Part shown: piece by piece, positions 51,324-60,522 of the stretch
How positions within the stretch are numbered: the first letter of the stretch is position 1
Layout of the letters: the number at the start of each line of letters is the position of its first letter
NCBI GenBank assembly: GCA_022650485.1
Contig: JALCPP010000004.1
Location: 185,650 to 249,649, forward strand
From: Oscillospiraceae bacterium
GTDB taxonomy: Bacteria > Bacillota > Clostridia > Oscillospirales > Acutalibacteraceae
Length of the DNA stretch: 64,000 bases
Reading direction: 5' to 3'
Program-made: the position numbers and the translations under genes
Notes under the pieces: generated by a model
What the model was told of the DNA's origin: nothing
What the model saw: the letters and a program-made list of their open reading frames with translations, nothing else
Databases searched by the model: none

Positions 51324-51860
51324 TTAATCCATCATACCTACCATTTTATTGATGTCGCCGTCGCTCTGACCCATAATGCCGATTTTGTTGCCGTTTTCAT
51401 ACATGCCCTCGACATAGACAAATTCATTTTCACCTTTATCCTCCACCCAACCGAAGCCTAAGAAGTAGCTTTGCTTTATGCTGTCTACTACACGAGTGTC
51501 GCCCATTTTGGGAGTGGGTGGCTTTTTAGGTGTTGGTGTAGTTGGCTTTGCAGCCGTTTGTATCGTGGTAGTAGTGGTAATGGTCGGTTCTTCTTTTTCT
51601 GTTGGCTGTGGCTGAACATTTTGCAAGGATACCGGTTCTGAAATATTCTCACTGTGGGTGCTGATTTGTTGGGTTTCTCCACTCGCAAGTGACGGTGTTT
51701 CTATTGTTGGGGCATACGCCTTATCCATCTCTATAATCTCCGACACAGGGCGATTGTGGGGCGGGCTTGGTAGTGCTTGTGGGTCTGCATGATAAGCGTT
51801 TATCATCAGAGAAAGAATTGCAAGTGTGGTTGCTGTCAATGCTATTTTAGTTTTCTTCAT
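51324..51860 (-). CDS. Secreted or membrane-anchored hypothetical protein
   Basis: 178 residues. The N-terminus KKTKIALTATTLAILSLMINA is a signal or anchor. A long Thr/Pro/Lys-rich linker follows, then a folded C-terminal domain of about 60 residues (VVDSIKQSYFLGFGWVEDKG, IMGQSDGDINKMVG). Resembles DUF6550-type cargo proteins of clostridial elements; function unknown. GGAGG lies upstream of the ATG at 51860. Confidence 0.6.
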   Translation of the reverse strand: MKKTKIALTATTLAILSLMINAYHADPQALPSPPHNRPVSEIIEMDKAYAPTIETPSLASGETQQISTHSENISEPVSLQNVQPQPTEKEEPTITTTTTIQTAAKPTTPTPKKPPTPKMGDTRVVDSIKQSYFLGFGWVEDKGENEFVYVEGMYENGNKIGIMGQSDGDINKMVGMMD

Positions 51861-52170
51861 CTTTCTGCACCTCCTGCGACATAAAAGAATTCCCACAGCT
51901 TTGAGATTCTATCTCAGAACTGTGGGAATCATAATTTTGTAATTCATTTGTTAACTCAAAGCCTAATTTAAAGCCTTGAATAAAGCTTGCTTTGCTTTGG
52001 TAGTTGCAGATCATTTCTAAGGCATCAATGATTCTTAATACCAAGACTTTATCTTCTTTGGATAAGATTTGTATAAGTTTTTTGTGGTTTTCTTCAATTG
52101 AAGATTTAAGTTCTGTTTGTTCGATTGGCTTGTAAAAGCTGTGGTATAGGTCATCTAATCTGTTTGGCAT
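51847..52170 (-). CDS. Hypothetical helical protein (DUF6809-like)
   Basis: 107 residues. N-terminal RLDDLYHSFYKPIEQ and ALEMICNYQSKASFIQGFKLG give a helical protein similar to small DUF6809 proteins found in the same element type. The start chosen is ATG 52170 with GGCGGAAA upstream; a longer frame to 52230 is possible. The gene overlaps the next by 14 bases. Confidence 0.55.
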   Translation of the reverse strand: MPNRLDDLYHSFYKPIEQTELKSSIEENHKKLIQILSKEDKVLVLRIIDALEMICNYQSKASFIQGFKLGFELTNELQNYDSHSSEIESQSCGNSFMSQEVQKDEEN

Positions 52171-52314
52171 ATTTTCCGCCTTCTTTGTAAGCACAAAGGA
52201 TACCACAAAAGAAGAAATATAGCTATGCAAATATATATCAAATCATATAAAACACTATCTTTTTATATATTGATTTGATATAATAATATCATTAGACAAT
52301 GGAGGATTGGAATA

Positions 52315-52506
52315 ATGGAACAAAACTTCAATGAACCTTGGGTTGGCACAAAAGAAATTGCTGAACATCTGGGTGTTACAAAAGATACAATACACAAATG
52401 GATTAAAGCCGGGACTATTCCTTGCTCTCGTGTGGGAAAGCTCTGGAAATTTAAAAAATCAGAAGTTGATGAGTGGGTAAAAAAAGGTGCTGCTGAGCAA
52501 ATATGA
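52315..52506 (+). CDS. Excisionase-like helix-turn-helix protein
   Basis: 63 residues. The pattern WVGTKEIAEHLGVTKDTIHKW followed by PCSRVGKLWKFKKSEVDEW is the HTH_17/excisionase fold (MerR-like). It is likely the recombination directionality factor or a regulator of the element. GGAGG lies upstream of the ATG, and an AT-rich promoter region precedes it. Confidence 0.8.
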   Translation: MEQNFNEPWVGTKEIAEHLGVTKDTIHKWIKAGTIPCSRVGKLWKFKKSEVDEWVKKGAAEQI

Positions 52507-52565
52507 TGGACTAAACAATTTCTCAAATTGAAATCTACAATCTAAAGGAAGCGAGAGATAATATT

Positions 52566-54617
52566 ATGGCAACTCAAACAACAATTAAATCCATTGAACC
52601 AAATATTGCTGATTTAGCAAATGGGTGGCTCAAATCATATAAATTAGATTATAAATTGGAGCAAGAGGAACTAAACAGCGAAATTGATAAAGCTCTGAAT
52701 GATTACTATTCCAAAAATGGTGGTGTTGGTGGTAATAGACCGGATGCAAAATTATTACTTCAAGATAAAAACTTAAATTATTACCCGATTTTAATTGAGT
52801 ATAAGGGATATAAAGATAAATTGATTAAGTTGGATAGTAATGGACAAGTTGATAACAAAACTGCAAAAAATGAGCCTAATTTCAAGAATATTAATAGTTT
52901 TGCTGTAAACGGTGCTGTGCATTATGCAAATGCTATTTTGCACCATACCAGCTATACTGATATTATCGCAATTGGTATGACAGGGTTCAAAAATGAGCAA
53001 GGAAAAATCGAGCATCAAATCGGCGTTTATTATGTTTCTAAAACAAATTTTGGTATTGGACAAAAGGTTGATGACTACACCGACCTGTCTTTCCTTGCAA
53101 AAAAGAACTTCGACAGCTTTATTGAAAAAGTTAAAAATCTTCATTTAACACAAGAAGAAATCGACAAGTTAAAGGAACAGCGTGAAAAAGAAATTGATAA
53201 GAGCCTTGTTAAGCTCAATAATGATATTTACCAGACAGAAAAAGGCTTGGGAGAAAACGACAGAGTTTACCTTGTTGCCGCTTCTATCATTGCAACTCTT
53301 GGTATTCCCGGTAAAGTAACCCCGTTGGAAAAATCAGACTTAAAATCTTCTACTGAACAAGGAAATACAGATGGCGATATTATCGTTAGAAAAATCCAAG
53401 CATTTTTGAACGAAAAAGCTTTGCCACCTGCGAAGAAAGAGTTAATCATAAGAACGCTCCAAAACACATTAACAACTGACAATATTAACAAGGTGGAAAA
53501 TGGAGAGAGCCAGTTAAAGCGTGTGTTCACCAAAATTGTAGATGACTTGGGAATTTACTATAAAATTGGGCTGACTACCGATTTTACAGGAAAATTATTT
53601 AATGAAATGTATGGTTGGCTTGGATTTACACAGGACAAGCTCAATGATGTTGTGCTTACACCGTCTTATGTTGCAAATTTACTGGTAAAACTGGCAAGAG
53701 TCAATAAAGACTCTTATGTTTGGGACTTTGCAACAGGTTCGGCAGGACTTCTTGTTGCCGCAATGAATGAAATGCTGATAGATGCCAAAAATGCCATAAA
53801 ATCTCCAGAGGAATTGGCTAAAAAATCCGCTAAAATTAAGGCAGAACAGCTACTTGGCTTAGAACTATTATCAAGTGTTTATATGCTCGCTATCCTCAAT
53901 ATGATTTTAATGGGTGATGGCAGCTCAAATATTTTAAATAAAGATTCATTAAAAGACTTTGATGGTAAGTATGGTTTTGGTAAAACAAATGAACACTTCC
54001 CAGCGAATGCTTTTGTTCTAAACCCACCCTATTCTGCACCCGGAAACGGTATGAACTTTGTGGAAAAGGCACTTTCTATGATGGACAATGGCTATGCTGC
54101 AATCATTATTCAAAATTCCGCAGGTTCGGGAAAAGCAACTACTTATAACACGAAAATTCTTAAGCATAGTACCTTGCTTGCGAGCATTAAAATGCCAATC
54201 GACCTATTTATCGGTAAATCAAGCGTGCAAACGAATGTATATGTTTTCAGAGTGGGTGAAGCACACCAAAAGGATGAAATTGTCAAGTTTATTGACTTCT
54301 CTAATGACGGATATACTCGCACCAATCGCAAAAAAGCGAGCAACAACCTAAAAGATACTGACAGAGCAAAAGAACGCTATCAGGAAGTTGTAGACTTGGT
54401 GCGTTTCGGCAGAGGTAAACTGAATATCTTTACCAATAAAGAATATTATGAGGGCAGAATTGACCCTTTAAATGGCGCCGACTGGAACCAAACTGCTCCT
54501 ATTGATACTAAACCAACCTTAGAGGATTTTAAGAAAACAGTCAGCAATTATTTGGCTTGGGAAGTTTCAAATATAATAAAAGGACAAAATAAGGAGAACG
54601 ACCGCCTGGGAAAATAG
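52566..54617 (+). CDS. Restriction-methyltransferase subunit (BcgI-like, nuclease plus N6-adenine methylase)
   Basis: 683 residues. The N-terminus carries a nuclease-like PD-(D/E)xK signature: P59-D60 followed by E78-Y79-K80. A helical linker follows. The methyltransferase shows motif I DFATGSAG (387-394) and motif IV NPPY (486-489), which marks N6-adenine methylation. This is the arrangement of BcgI-type type IIB enzymes, which cut on both sides of the site and need a separate specificity subunit. The TAG stop at 54615 sits inside a probable -1 frameshift signal, so some ribosomes may continue into the specificity frame. Confidence 0.85.
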   Translation: MATQTTIKSIEPNIADLANGWLKSYKLDYKLEQEELNSEIDKALNDYYSKNGGVGGNRPDAKLLLQDKNLNYYPILIEYKGYKDKLIKLDSNGQVDNKTAKNEPNFKNINSFAVNGAVHYANAILHHTSYTDIIAIGMTGFKNEQGKIEHQIGVYYVSKTNFGIGQKVDDYTDLSFLAKKNFDSFIEKVKNLHLTQEEIDKLKEQREKEIDKSLVKLNNDIYQTEKGLGENDRVYLVAASIIATLGIPGKVTPLEKSDLKSSTEQGNTDGDIIVRKIQAFLNEKALPPAKKELIIRTLQNTLTTDNINKVENGESQLKRVFTKIVDDLGIYYKIGLTTDFTGKLFNEMYGWLGFTQDKLNDVVLTPSYVANLLVKLARVNKDSYVWDFATGSAGLLVAAMNEMLIDAKNAIKSPEELAKKSAKIKAEQLLGLELLSSVYMLAILNMILMGDGSSNILNKDSLKDFDGKYGFGKTNEHFPANAFVLNPPYSAPGNGMNFVEKALSMMDNGYAAIIIQNSAGSGKATTYNTKILKHSTLLASIKMPIDLFIGKSSVQTNVYVFRVGEAHQKDEIVKFIDFSNDGYTRTNRKKASNNLKDTDRAKERYQEVVDLVRFGRGKLNIFTNKEYYEGRIDPLNGADWNQTAPIDTKPTLEDFKKTVSNYLAWEVSNIIKGQNKENDRLGK

Positions 54618-54658
54618 ATGCCTCACTTAATGAAAAGCTGAAAACTGTTAAGTGGGGC
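54591..54658 (+). promoter_or_regulatory. Programmed -1 ribosomal frameshift signal (dnaX-like)
   Basis: Slippery heptamer G_GGA_AAA (54608-54614, in the reading frame of the methylase gene). AAGGAG (54591-54596), a Shine-Dalgarno-like stimulator, lies 11 bases upstream. Five bases downstream is a stem, GCCTCACTTAA (54620-54630) with TTAAGTGGGGC (54648-54658), ten Watson-Crick pairs and one G-T pair with a 17-base loop. All three parts and their spacings match the dnaX arrangement. A -1 shift leads directly into the specificity frame. Confidence 0.75.
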
Positions 54659-55738
54659 GAATATAGACTGGGGGATTTGTTTGAGATACAAACCTACAAA
54701 AAACGATTTGATGCAAACAAGGTTAATGTATTGCAATCTGGTAAGTTTCCATATATTGTAAGAATGGGAAACAACAACGGTCAAAAAGGCTTTCTTGATG
54801 AAGATGAAGTGTTTTTAAATGAAGGAAATACAATTTCTTTTGGTCAAGATACTGCAACTATGTTTTATCAAGAAACTCCATATTTCACTGGAGATAAAAT
54901 TAAAATACTAAAATGCAAATATAAAAGATTTAGCAAGAAAAACGCACAATTTTTTATTGCAATGATGCAGAAATCATTTAGTTCATTTTCATGGGGAAGC
55001 TCAAGCTTTAGTGTAAAAATTGTAAGTGAACAAGTTGTCAACCTACCAATCACAACCGATAACAAAATTGACTTTGATTTTATGGAAAGCTTTTTATCGG
55101 AGTTGGAGGCAGAGCGTATATCGGAGTTGGAGGCATATTTAACTGCAACCGGCTTAAAAGATTATAACCTTACTGCCGAGGAAGAAAAAGCTTTAGCTGA
55201 TTTTGAGAATAACAAAATAGAATTTGCGGAATTTACATACCAAAGCATTTTTAATAAAATTGTACAAGGTAGACGATTAAAAAAGGAAGACCAATTAAAA
55301 GGAAACATCCCCTTTGTCATGGCTGGCACCACTAATACAGGTGTAGTTAATTATATTTCTAACCCTGTTGCCAGTTTTCCAAGCAATTCAATTACAATAG
55401 ATATTTTCGGGAATACATTTTATCGCAACTATGCTTTTGGTGCAGGGGATGATACAGGGGTATATTGGAACGATAAGCATAGATATTCAAAAGAAATGAT
55501 GTTGTTTTTAGCAACCGCAATGGAAAAATCAATATCCGGTAAATATTCTTATGGAAAAAAGCTAAGAAGTTCACAGAGTTTTGATTTCAAAATGAATCTT
55601 CCTGTATCAAACAGCAAACCTGACTATGATGCGATGGCAACATTGATTTCCGCTGTTCAAAAGTTGGTCATTCGTGATGTCGTTTTGTATGCTGACAGAA
55701 ACGCCAAAGCAACAAAACAGGTTGCAGACAATAACTAA
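54614..55738 (+). CDS. Specificity subunit, expressed by -1 frameshift from the methylase gene
   Basis: About 374 codons in the -1 frame relative to the methylase. Two target recognition domains are visible: the first begins at RLGDLFEIQTYKKRFD; the second at QSIFNKIVQGRRLKKEDQ and GTTNTGVVNYI. They are separated by helical spacers (LSELEAERISELEAYLTATG and a similar C-terminal helix) as in BcgIB/HsdS. There is no ATG, GTG or TTG before the first recognition domain in this frame: codons run from ATA 54614 without a start until TTG 54677, which lies inside conserved sequence. So translation most likely enters from the upstream gene by frameshift, giving a fused protein of about 1057 residues. 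Confidence 0.8.
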   Translation: MDASLNEKLKTVKWGEYRLGDLFEIQTYKKRFDANKVNVLQSGKFPYIVRMGNNNGQKGFLDEDEVFLNEGNTISFGQDTATMFYQETPYFTGDKIKILKCKYKRFSKKNAQFFIAMMQKSFSSFSWGSSSFSVKIVSEQVVNLPITTDNKIDFDFMESFLSELEAERISELEAYLTATGLKDYNLTAEEEKALADFENNKIEFAEFTYQSIFNKIVQGRRLKKEDQLKGNIPFVMAGTTNTGVVNYISNPVASFPSNSITIDIFGNTFYRNYAFGAGDDTGVYWNDKHRYSKEMMLFLATAMEKSISGKYSYGKKLRSSQSFDFKMNLPVSNSKPDYDAMATLISAVQKLVIRDVVLYADRNAKATKQVADNN

Positions 55739-55784
55739 AAATCCATATAAGATAACCACAAATCCTTAAGAATGGAGGTATCCA

Positions 55785-56813
55785 ATGTCCGAAATAAACA
55801 ACTCAGAAATAATAATGTACCAAACCGAGGATGGTTTAACAAAAATAGAAAGCACATTTGACGGCGATACTGTTTGGTTATCTATCGATCAGATGGCAGA
55901 GCTGTTTCAGCGTGATAAATCTACGATCTCTCGCCATATTAAAAATATTTACAGCGAAGGCGAATTGACTCCCAATGCAACTGTTGCAAAATTTGCAACA
56001 GTTCAAACGGAGGGTAGCAGAGAGGTCGAAAGACAAATTGAATACTACAACCTCGATGTTATTATCTCAGTTGGATACCGTGTTAAGTCCATTCGTGGCA
56101 CTCAATTTAGAATATGGGCAAGTGGTGTTTTAAAAGAATATATGCGTAAAGGTTTTGCCTTAAATGATGATATTCTTAAGAACAATGGTGGCGGTATCTA
56201 CTTTGATGAGTTGCTTGAGCGAATTCGTGATATCCGCTCATCTGAGAAAGTCTTTTGGCGAAAAGTTCTTGACATCTATGCAACAAGTGTGGATTACGAT
56301 CCGAGAGTTGAGAGTTCTATCATGTTCTTTAAGACTGTGCAAAACAAAATGCATTGGGCTGCACATGGTAAAACTGCTGCTGAAAAGATTTTTTATTCTG
56401 CAGATGCTGACAAGCCTAATATGGGAATGACAACTTTTAAAGGCAAAGAAATCAGACAATCTGATGCTTTAATTGCTAAAAACTATTGTTCACAAGATGA
56501 ATTGTTAGCTTTGAATGATGTTGTTTCCGCATATTTAGAATTTGCTGAAATGCAAGCAAGACGAAGAATACCAATGTATATGTCGGACTGGATTGAAACC
56601 TTAGATGGCTTTTTAAAACTTTCAAGGCACGAAATTTTAACCCACGCAGGTTCAATCAGTGCAAAAACTGCTGAGCTAAAGGCTAAAGAAGAATATAGAA
56701 AGTACAAGGCTTTGCAATTAGAAAATACATCTAAGGCCGAAAAAGACTACTTAAAAGCTTTAGAAAATCTTGAAACGAAGCTGTTGAGTAGTGGAGAAAA
56801 GCAAGATGAGTGA
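55785..56813 (+). CDS. RhuM family protein (virulence-associated, KilA-like)
   Basis: 342 residues. The pattern VWLSIDQMAELFQRDKST, ISRHIKNIYSEGEL, TVQTEGSREVERQIEYYN, ISVGYRVKSIRGTQFRIWA and EYMRKGFALND is the RhuM signature. RhuM proteins are often carried beside type I or IIG restriction systems; role unknown, perhaps antirestriction or phage defence. It follows the specificity gene by 46 bases with GGAGG upstream of the ATG. Confidence 0.88.
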   Translation: MSEINNSEIIMYQTEDGLTKIESTFDGDTVWLSIDQMAELFQRDKSTISRHIKNIYSEGELTPNATVAKFATVQTEGSREVERQIEYYNLDVIISVGYRVKSIRGTQFRIWASGVLKEYMRKGFALNDDILKNNGGGIYFDELLERIRDIRSSEKVFWRKVLDIYATSVDYDPRVESSIMFFKTVQNKMHWAAHGKTAAEKIFYSADADKPNMGMTTFKGKEIRQSDALIAKNYCSQDELLALNDVVSAYLEFAEMQARRRIPMYMSDWIETLDGFLKLSRHEILTHAGSISAKTAELKAKEEYRKYKALQLENTSKAEKDYLKALENLETKLLSSGEKQDE

Positions 56814-57390
56814 TGATAAAAATCAAGTTGTTTCTACATATATGACAGTTTTTGAGGCTTCTGAAAAGTGGAAGATGCATCAAGCCAATATAGTCAAGCT
56901 ATGCGAAGATGGTTTAATCACTGGTGCAGCAAAGTTAGGAGACAAATGGATTATACCTAAGGACGCTGCAAAGCCAATCATACCAACGACTACCAGCCTT
57001 TCAAAACCTGTAAAGCCAAAGACAGATGTTCAAAGAGCTGCTCTTGAACATATCGAAAAAGGCGAAAATTTTTACACAAGAGAAATGGTTGTTGAAGGGA
57101 AAACTTTTATAGTCCATAGCATTTTTCCTAAACAAGGAAAAACAATTGAGGAGAGATGGACGAGCATTGTACTAAACAGATTAGAAAATTTAGAAGGAAT
57201 TAAGCTTAATGATAAAGAACGCAAGGAGTTAATGTTAAAAGTTAGAAAAAGTAGTTCAGCTGCTAATATGACTTTTGACAAATATATTGAATATTATAGA
57301 AAGCTTTTTAAAGATTATGGTTTTTCAGATGAGGATATTGAAGTTCTTTTAGAAAGAAAGTCACAGGATTACGAAGACTTTATCTTATAA
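56806..57390 (+). CDS. Hypothetical protein with N-terminal excisionase-like HTH
   Basis: 194 residues from ATG 56806, eight bases into the RhuM end; GGAGAAA precedes it. The first 45 residues (TVFEASEKWKMHQANIVKLC, LGDKWIIPKDA) form a MerR/excisionase-like wing. The rest is helical (NRLENLEGIKLNDKERKELM) and not recognised. Likely a partner of the preceding RhuM-like protein or a regulator. Confidence 0.6.
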   Translation: MSDDKNQVVSTYMTVFEASEKWKMHQANIVKLCEDGLITGAAKLGDKWIIPKDAAKPIIPTTTSLSKPVKPKTDVQRAALEHIEKGENFYTREMVVEGKTFIVHSIFPKQGKTIEERWTSIVLNRLENLEGIKLNDKERKELMLKVRKSSSAANMTFDKYIEYYRKLFKDYGFSDEDIEVLLERKSQDYEDFIL

Positions 57391-57450
57391 AATCTTGTAA
57401 AACCAATTTTTCTAAGCTAAAATACAATCCACTACAAGGGAGGTGGCACT

Positions 57451-58950
57451 GTGAATGCAGTAATTTATGCAAGATATTCAAGTGACAATCAGCGAGAAGA
57501 AAGTATTGAAGGACAGCTTCGTGAGTGTATGGCTTTTGCCGAAAGCAAAGGGCTTACTGTAATCGAAAGCTATATAGATAGAGCCTTTTCAGCCAAAACC
57601 GATAATCGTCCTGAGTTTCAGCGAATGGTAAAGGAGTCCATCAAACGAAAGTTTGAGGTCGTTATTGTTTGGAAATTGGATAGATTTTCTCGAAACCGAT
57701 ACGACTCTGCTCACTATAAAGCACAGCTTAAAAAGAATAATGTTAGGGTTGTTTCTGCTACCGAAAGCATTTCCGATGATGCCTCGGGTATTTTACTTGA
57801 GTCTATGTTGGAGGGTTTTGCAGAATACTATTCCGCTGATTTATCCGAAAAAGTAATCAGAGGACTGACTGAAAATGCACTGAAATGCAAGTACAATGGC
57901 GGTGGTATGACTCTTGGCTACACTGTCGATGATGAGCAGTATTTTCAAATTGACCCGGTGCTTGCGCCTATCATTCAAGACGCTTTCAAGAGATATGTAG
58001 ATGGTGCCACCATCAAAAACTTGGTTGACTATTTCAAAGAATTGGGTGTCAAGAATTATCGTGGTGGTGATTTAAGCATTGATGCAGTGAAGCTAATGCT
58101 TAAAAACAGAAAATATATCGGCGAATACTCCTATCGTGACATAGTTACACCCGGTGGTATTCCCGCAATAGTGCCTGAGGAATTGTTCAATAAAGCACAG
58201 GAGCGAATGGTGAAAAATAAAAAAGCTCCCGCAAGGCACAAGGCAAAACAGGATATGTATTTGCTCACAACTAAGCTACTTTGTGGCAAATGCGGGGCAT
58301 ATATGGTTGGCGAAAGTGGGACAAGCCGCAATGGTGCTTTCCACCAATATTATAAATGTGCCCATGTGAAACAGCACAAAGGCTGTGATAAAAAGACTGT
58401 TCGCAAGGCTTGGATTGAGGATATAGTTGTCCATTACGCTATGGAAAAGGTTATGGACGATGACTATATCAACGAGGTTTCTGAGAAAGCATTTGAGGCA
58501 CAGAGCAAAGAAAATACTGTTATTCCTCAGATTAAAAAGCAACTTGCTGAAACGGAAAAAGCTATCAACAATATGATTAAAGCAATCGAGCAAGGCATTA
58601 TTACATCTTCCACAAAGGATAGGTTGCAAGAGTTAGAGCAGACCAAAGAAAACCTGCAAATCAATCTTGCACGAGAGCAGATGACTAAGCCACCCCTTGA
58701 TAAAGACCAAGTTAAATTCTTTATTATGCAATTTCGCAACCTTGATATTACCAAGGAACATGACAGAGAAATTTTAATTGATAACTTTGTAAACTGCATA
58801 TTCCTCTTTGATGACAGAATTATTTTTGTTTTCAATCATCAAGCCGATTATGAAACCGTAAATTTACAGGACTTAGAGTGTTCGGATATTAATGACATCA
58901 CTGCACCAAAAGACCTAATTTCCCCAACGGGGAAGTTAGGTCTTTTTTTA
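57451..58950 (+). CDS. Large serine recombinase (integrase of the mobile element)
   Basis: About 495 residues of recombinase followed by read-through sequence. Catalytic Ser S10 in YARYSSDNQ, and the WKLDRFSRNRYDS motif. Then the recombinase domain (GYTVDDEQYF, NYRGGDLSIDAV), zinc ribbon (LCGKCGAYMVGESG, YYKCAHVKQHKGC) and a coiled coil (KKQLAETEKAINNMIKAIEQ). It catalyses integration and excision. The reading frame has no stop at the end of the recombinase and continues through the terminator into the next gene's frame (stop at 59673), so its natural end is uncertain. AGGGAGG lies upstream of the start. Confidence 0.9.
58908..58949 (+). terminator. Terminator at the 3' end of the recombinase
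   Basis: AAAGACCTAATTTCCCC (58909-58925) pairs with GGGGAAGTTAGGTCTTT (58929-58945) with one wobble pair, followed by T residues. It lies within the open frame. Confidence 0.85.
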
Positions 58951-58954
58951 TGCC

Positions 58955-58980
58955 TTTCGTTGTACTATAATACAACGAAA
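58955..58980 (+). promoter_or_regulatory. Operator-like perfect inverted repeat
   Basis: TTTCGTTGTA (58955-58964), CTATAA, TACAACGAAA (58971-58980) is a perfect 10-base inverted repeat overlapping a TATAAT box (58966-58971). It controls the following membrane-protein gene, probably by a repressor not encoded nearby. Confidence 0.6.
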
Positions 58981-59016
58981 GAGTATTTATGTTATAGGTT
59001 GATGGAGGTAGATGTT

Positions 59017-59673
59017 TTGACACAAAAACATAATATCAAAGGATTTGACTATTTCAATTTGGCATTATTGTCTTTTGCAGCATTAGGGTTGGAATTAATT
59101 TTAGCATTCATAGAACCATTTATTTATGGTCGACCTGTGGATTTTAAAAATTGGACGGTAATCTTACATTGGTTAATTACATATGTTCTTTGGGGAATTG
59201 CAGTTTTTTTAATTATAAGTTATGCAAAAAAGCAGTTAGGATTTAGAATAAAAGACAGCAACAAATCAATAAAATTTTGGCAGTGGGTAGCTGTAATTGC
59301 TCTTGTGTTTTTACAAATATTTTTTTCATATCAAAGTTGGAATGGTTTTAAAGTTCAAAAAGAATTTTTAAACTTAGGTACAATTAAATTTATTATGCAG
59401 TATTTTTATTATTTTGTTGAAACAATACTCTTTACTTTGATTATTGTGTTTGGGCAAAAAGCATTTGAAAAATGGTTGAAAAACAATAAAATTCCTTACG
59501 GCGGAATTATATGTGGGTTGACATGGGGGATTGCACATATATTCACCAAAACAAACATCGCAGCGGGCATAACCAGTGCAATTTTGGGATTTGGTTTTGG
59601 TGCTGTTTACTTGCTTTTAAATCGGGATATTGTCAAAACAGTTCCTGTTTTGTTTTTAATGTTTGTTTTATAA
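59017..59673 (+). CDS. CPBP-like intramembrane protein
   Basis: 218 residues, five to six membrane segments. The C-terminal part (GGIICGLTWGIAHIFTKTN, AILGFGFGAVYLLLNRDI) has the WGIAH motif of CPBP/CAAX-type proteases, but the N-terminal EExxxR motif is not seen, so activity is doubtful. TTG 59017 lies eight bases after GGAGG and follows its own promoter-operator. It is in frame with the recombinase ORF only because the recombinase has no stop. Confidence 0.65.
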   Translation: MTQKHNIKGFDYFNLALLSFAALGLELILAFIEPFIYGRPVDFKNWTVILHWLITYVLWGIAVFLIISYAKKQLGFRIKDSNKSIKFWQWVAVIALVFLQIFFSYQSWNGFKVQKEFLNLGTIKFIMQYFYYFVETILFTLIIVFGQKAFEKWLKNNKIPYGGIICGLTWGIAHIFTKTNIAAGITSAILGFGFGAVYLLLNRDIVKTVPVLFLMFVL

Positions 59674-59750
59674 TATGATAAGCAGAATCCTCGGTATAAG
59701 TGTATGCTTCCCTATAAAATAGACGCACATCTACAACTATCAACTCACAC

Positions 59751-59789
59751 AAAACGGCAGTTCGCCCCGAGGGGGCGGGCTGCCGTTTT
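59751..59789. terminator. Terminator-like hairpin
   Basis: AAAACGGCAG (59751-59760) pairs with CTGCCGTTTT (59780-59789) around a GC-rich loop. It separates the membrane-protein region from the decayed recombinase. Confidence 0.7.
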
Positions 59790-59809
59790 CGTTGCGATAC
59801 TGTCGGCGC

Positions 59810-60522
59810 AGATTGGAGGACATCCCCGCAATACTCCTGCAAGGAAAGAATTTTGGTAACGGTAGAACTGTTCCACTTTGTGGGCGGTGCGTCTTTGTGC
59901 TTGCCAATAAGATTACTGTCCCTTTCCAGTGCGGCGGCAATTTGTTCCGGCTCAAAGCCGTCCAGTGTTATTTGATAAATGCGGCGAACAGTGGTGGCGG
60001 CTTCCTCGTCCACAATCCAGCGTTTGGGATTATCCGGGTCCTTGATGTAACCGTAAGGCGGCTGTCCCATAGGTTCCCCAGCATTTCCCTTGATTTTATT
60101 GCTGATATCACGGGCATACCACTCGTTGAATAGATTGCGGATCGGTGTCAGTTCATTTTCTCCCTCGGCGGTATCCACGTTGTCGGAAGCCGCGACAAGC
60201 CTGATGTCATGATCGGGGAGAAATTCCTTCGTGAGTGTTCAAACCTCAATGTAGTTTCTGCCCAAGCGTGACATATCTTTTACGAAAACAGCCGTTGCAT
60301 GGCCTTCCTCAAGTTCTTGAATCATCGCCACAAAACCGGGCCCTCCATTGTAACACCGGAAATGCCATCGTCCGGGAAGTGGACAAGGTTGGTATATCCC
60401 TTTTCTTTGGCAACCTTAATTAAAAGTTTGTTCTGATTGCTTATGCTGTAGCTTTCACCCTCAAGATTGTCATCACGTGACAGCCGTTCATAAAGGAAGG
60501 CTGTGTTTTCCCCGGCTTTTTT
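59810..60522 (-). pseudogene. Decayed serine recombinase (Tn4451/Tn5397-like family)
   Basis: Fragments of a second large serine recombinase, clearly different from the one above. The N-terminal part (about 60522-60230) contains AFLYERLSRDDNLEGESYS, ISNQNKLLIKVAKEKGYTN and AVFVKDMSRLGRNYIEV. It is broken by a frameshift near 60339 and a TGA near 60239. The rest (60178-59810) reads NVDTAEGENEL, NLFNEWYARDISNKIKG and GQPPYGYIKDPDNPKRWIV up to SLQEYCGDVL, where homology stops. It is a remnant of an older element at the same locus. Confidence 0.8.

Noticed and set aside
54677..55738. Independent specificity gene starting at TTG 54677
   Set aside because: The TTG lies inside the conserved start of the first recognition domain and has no spaced ribosome binding site; frameshift entry fits better.
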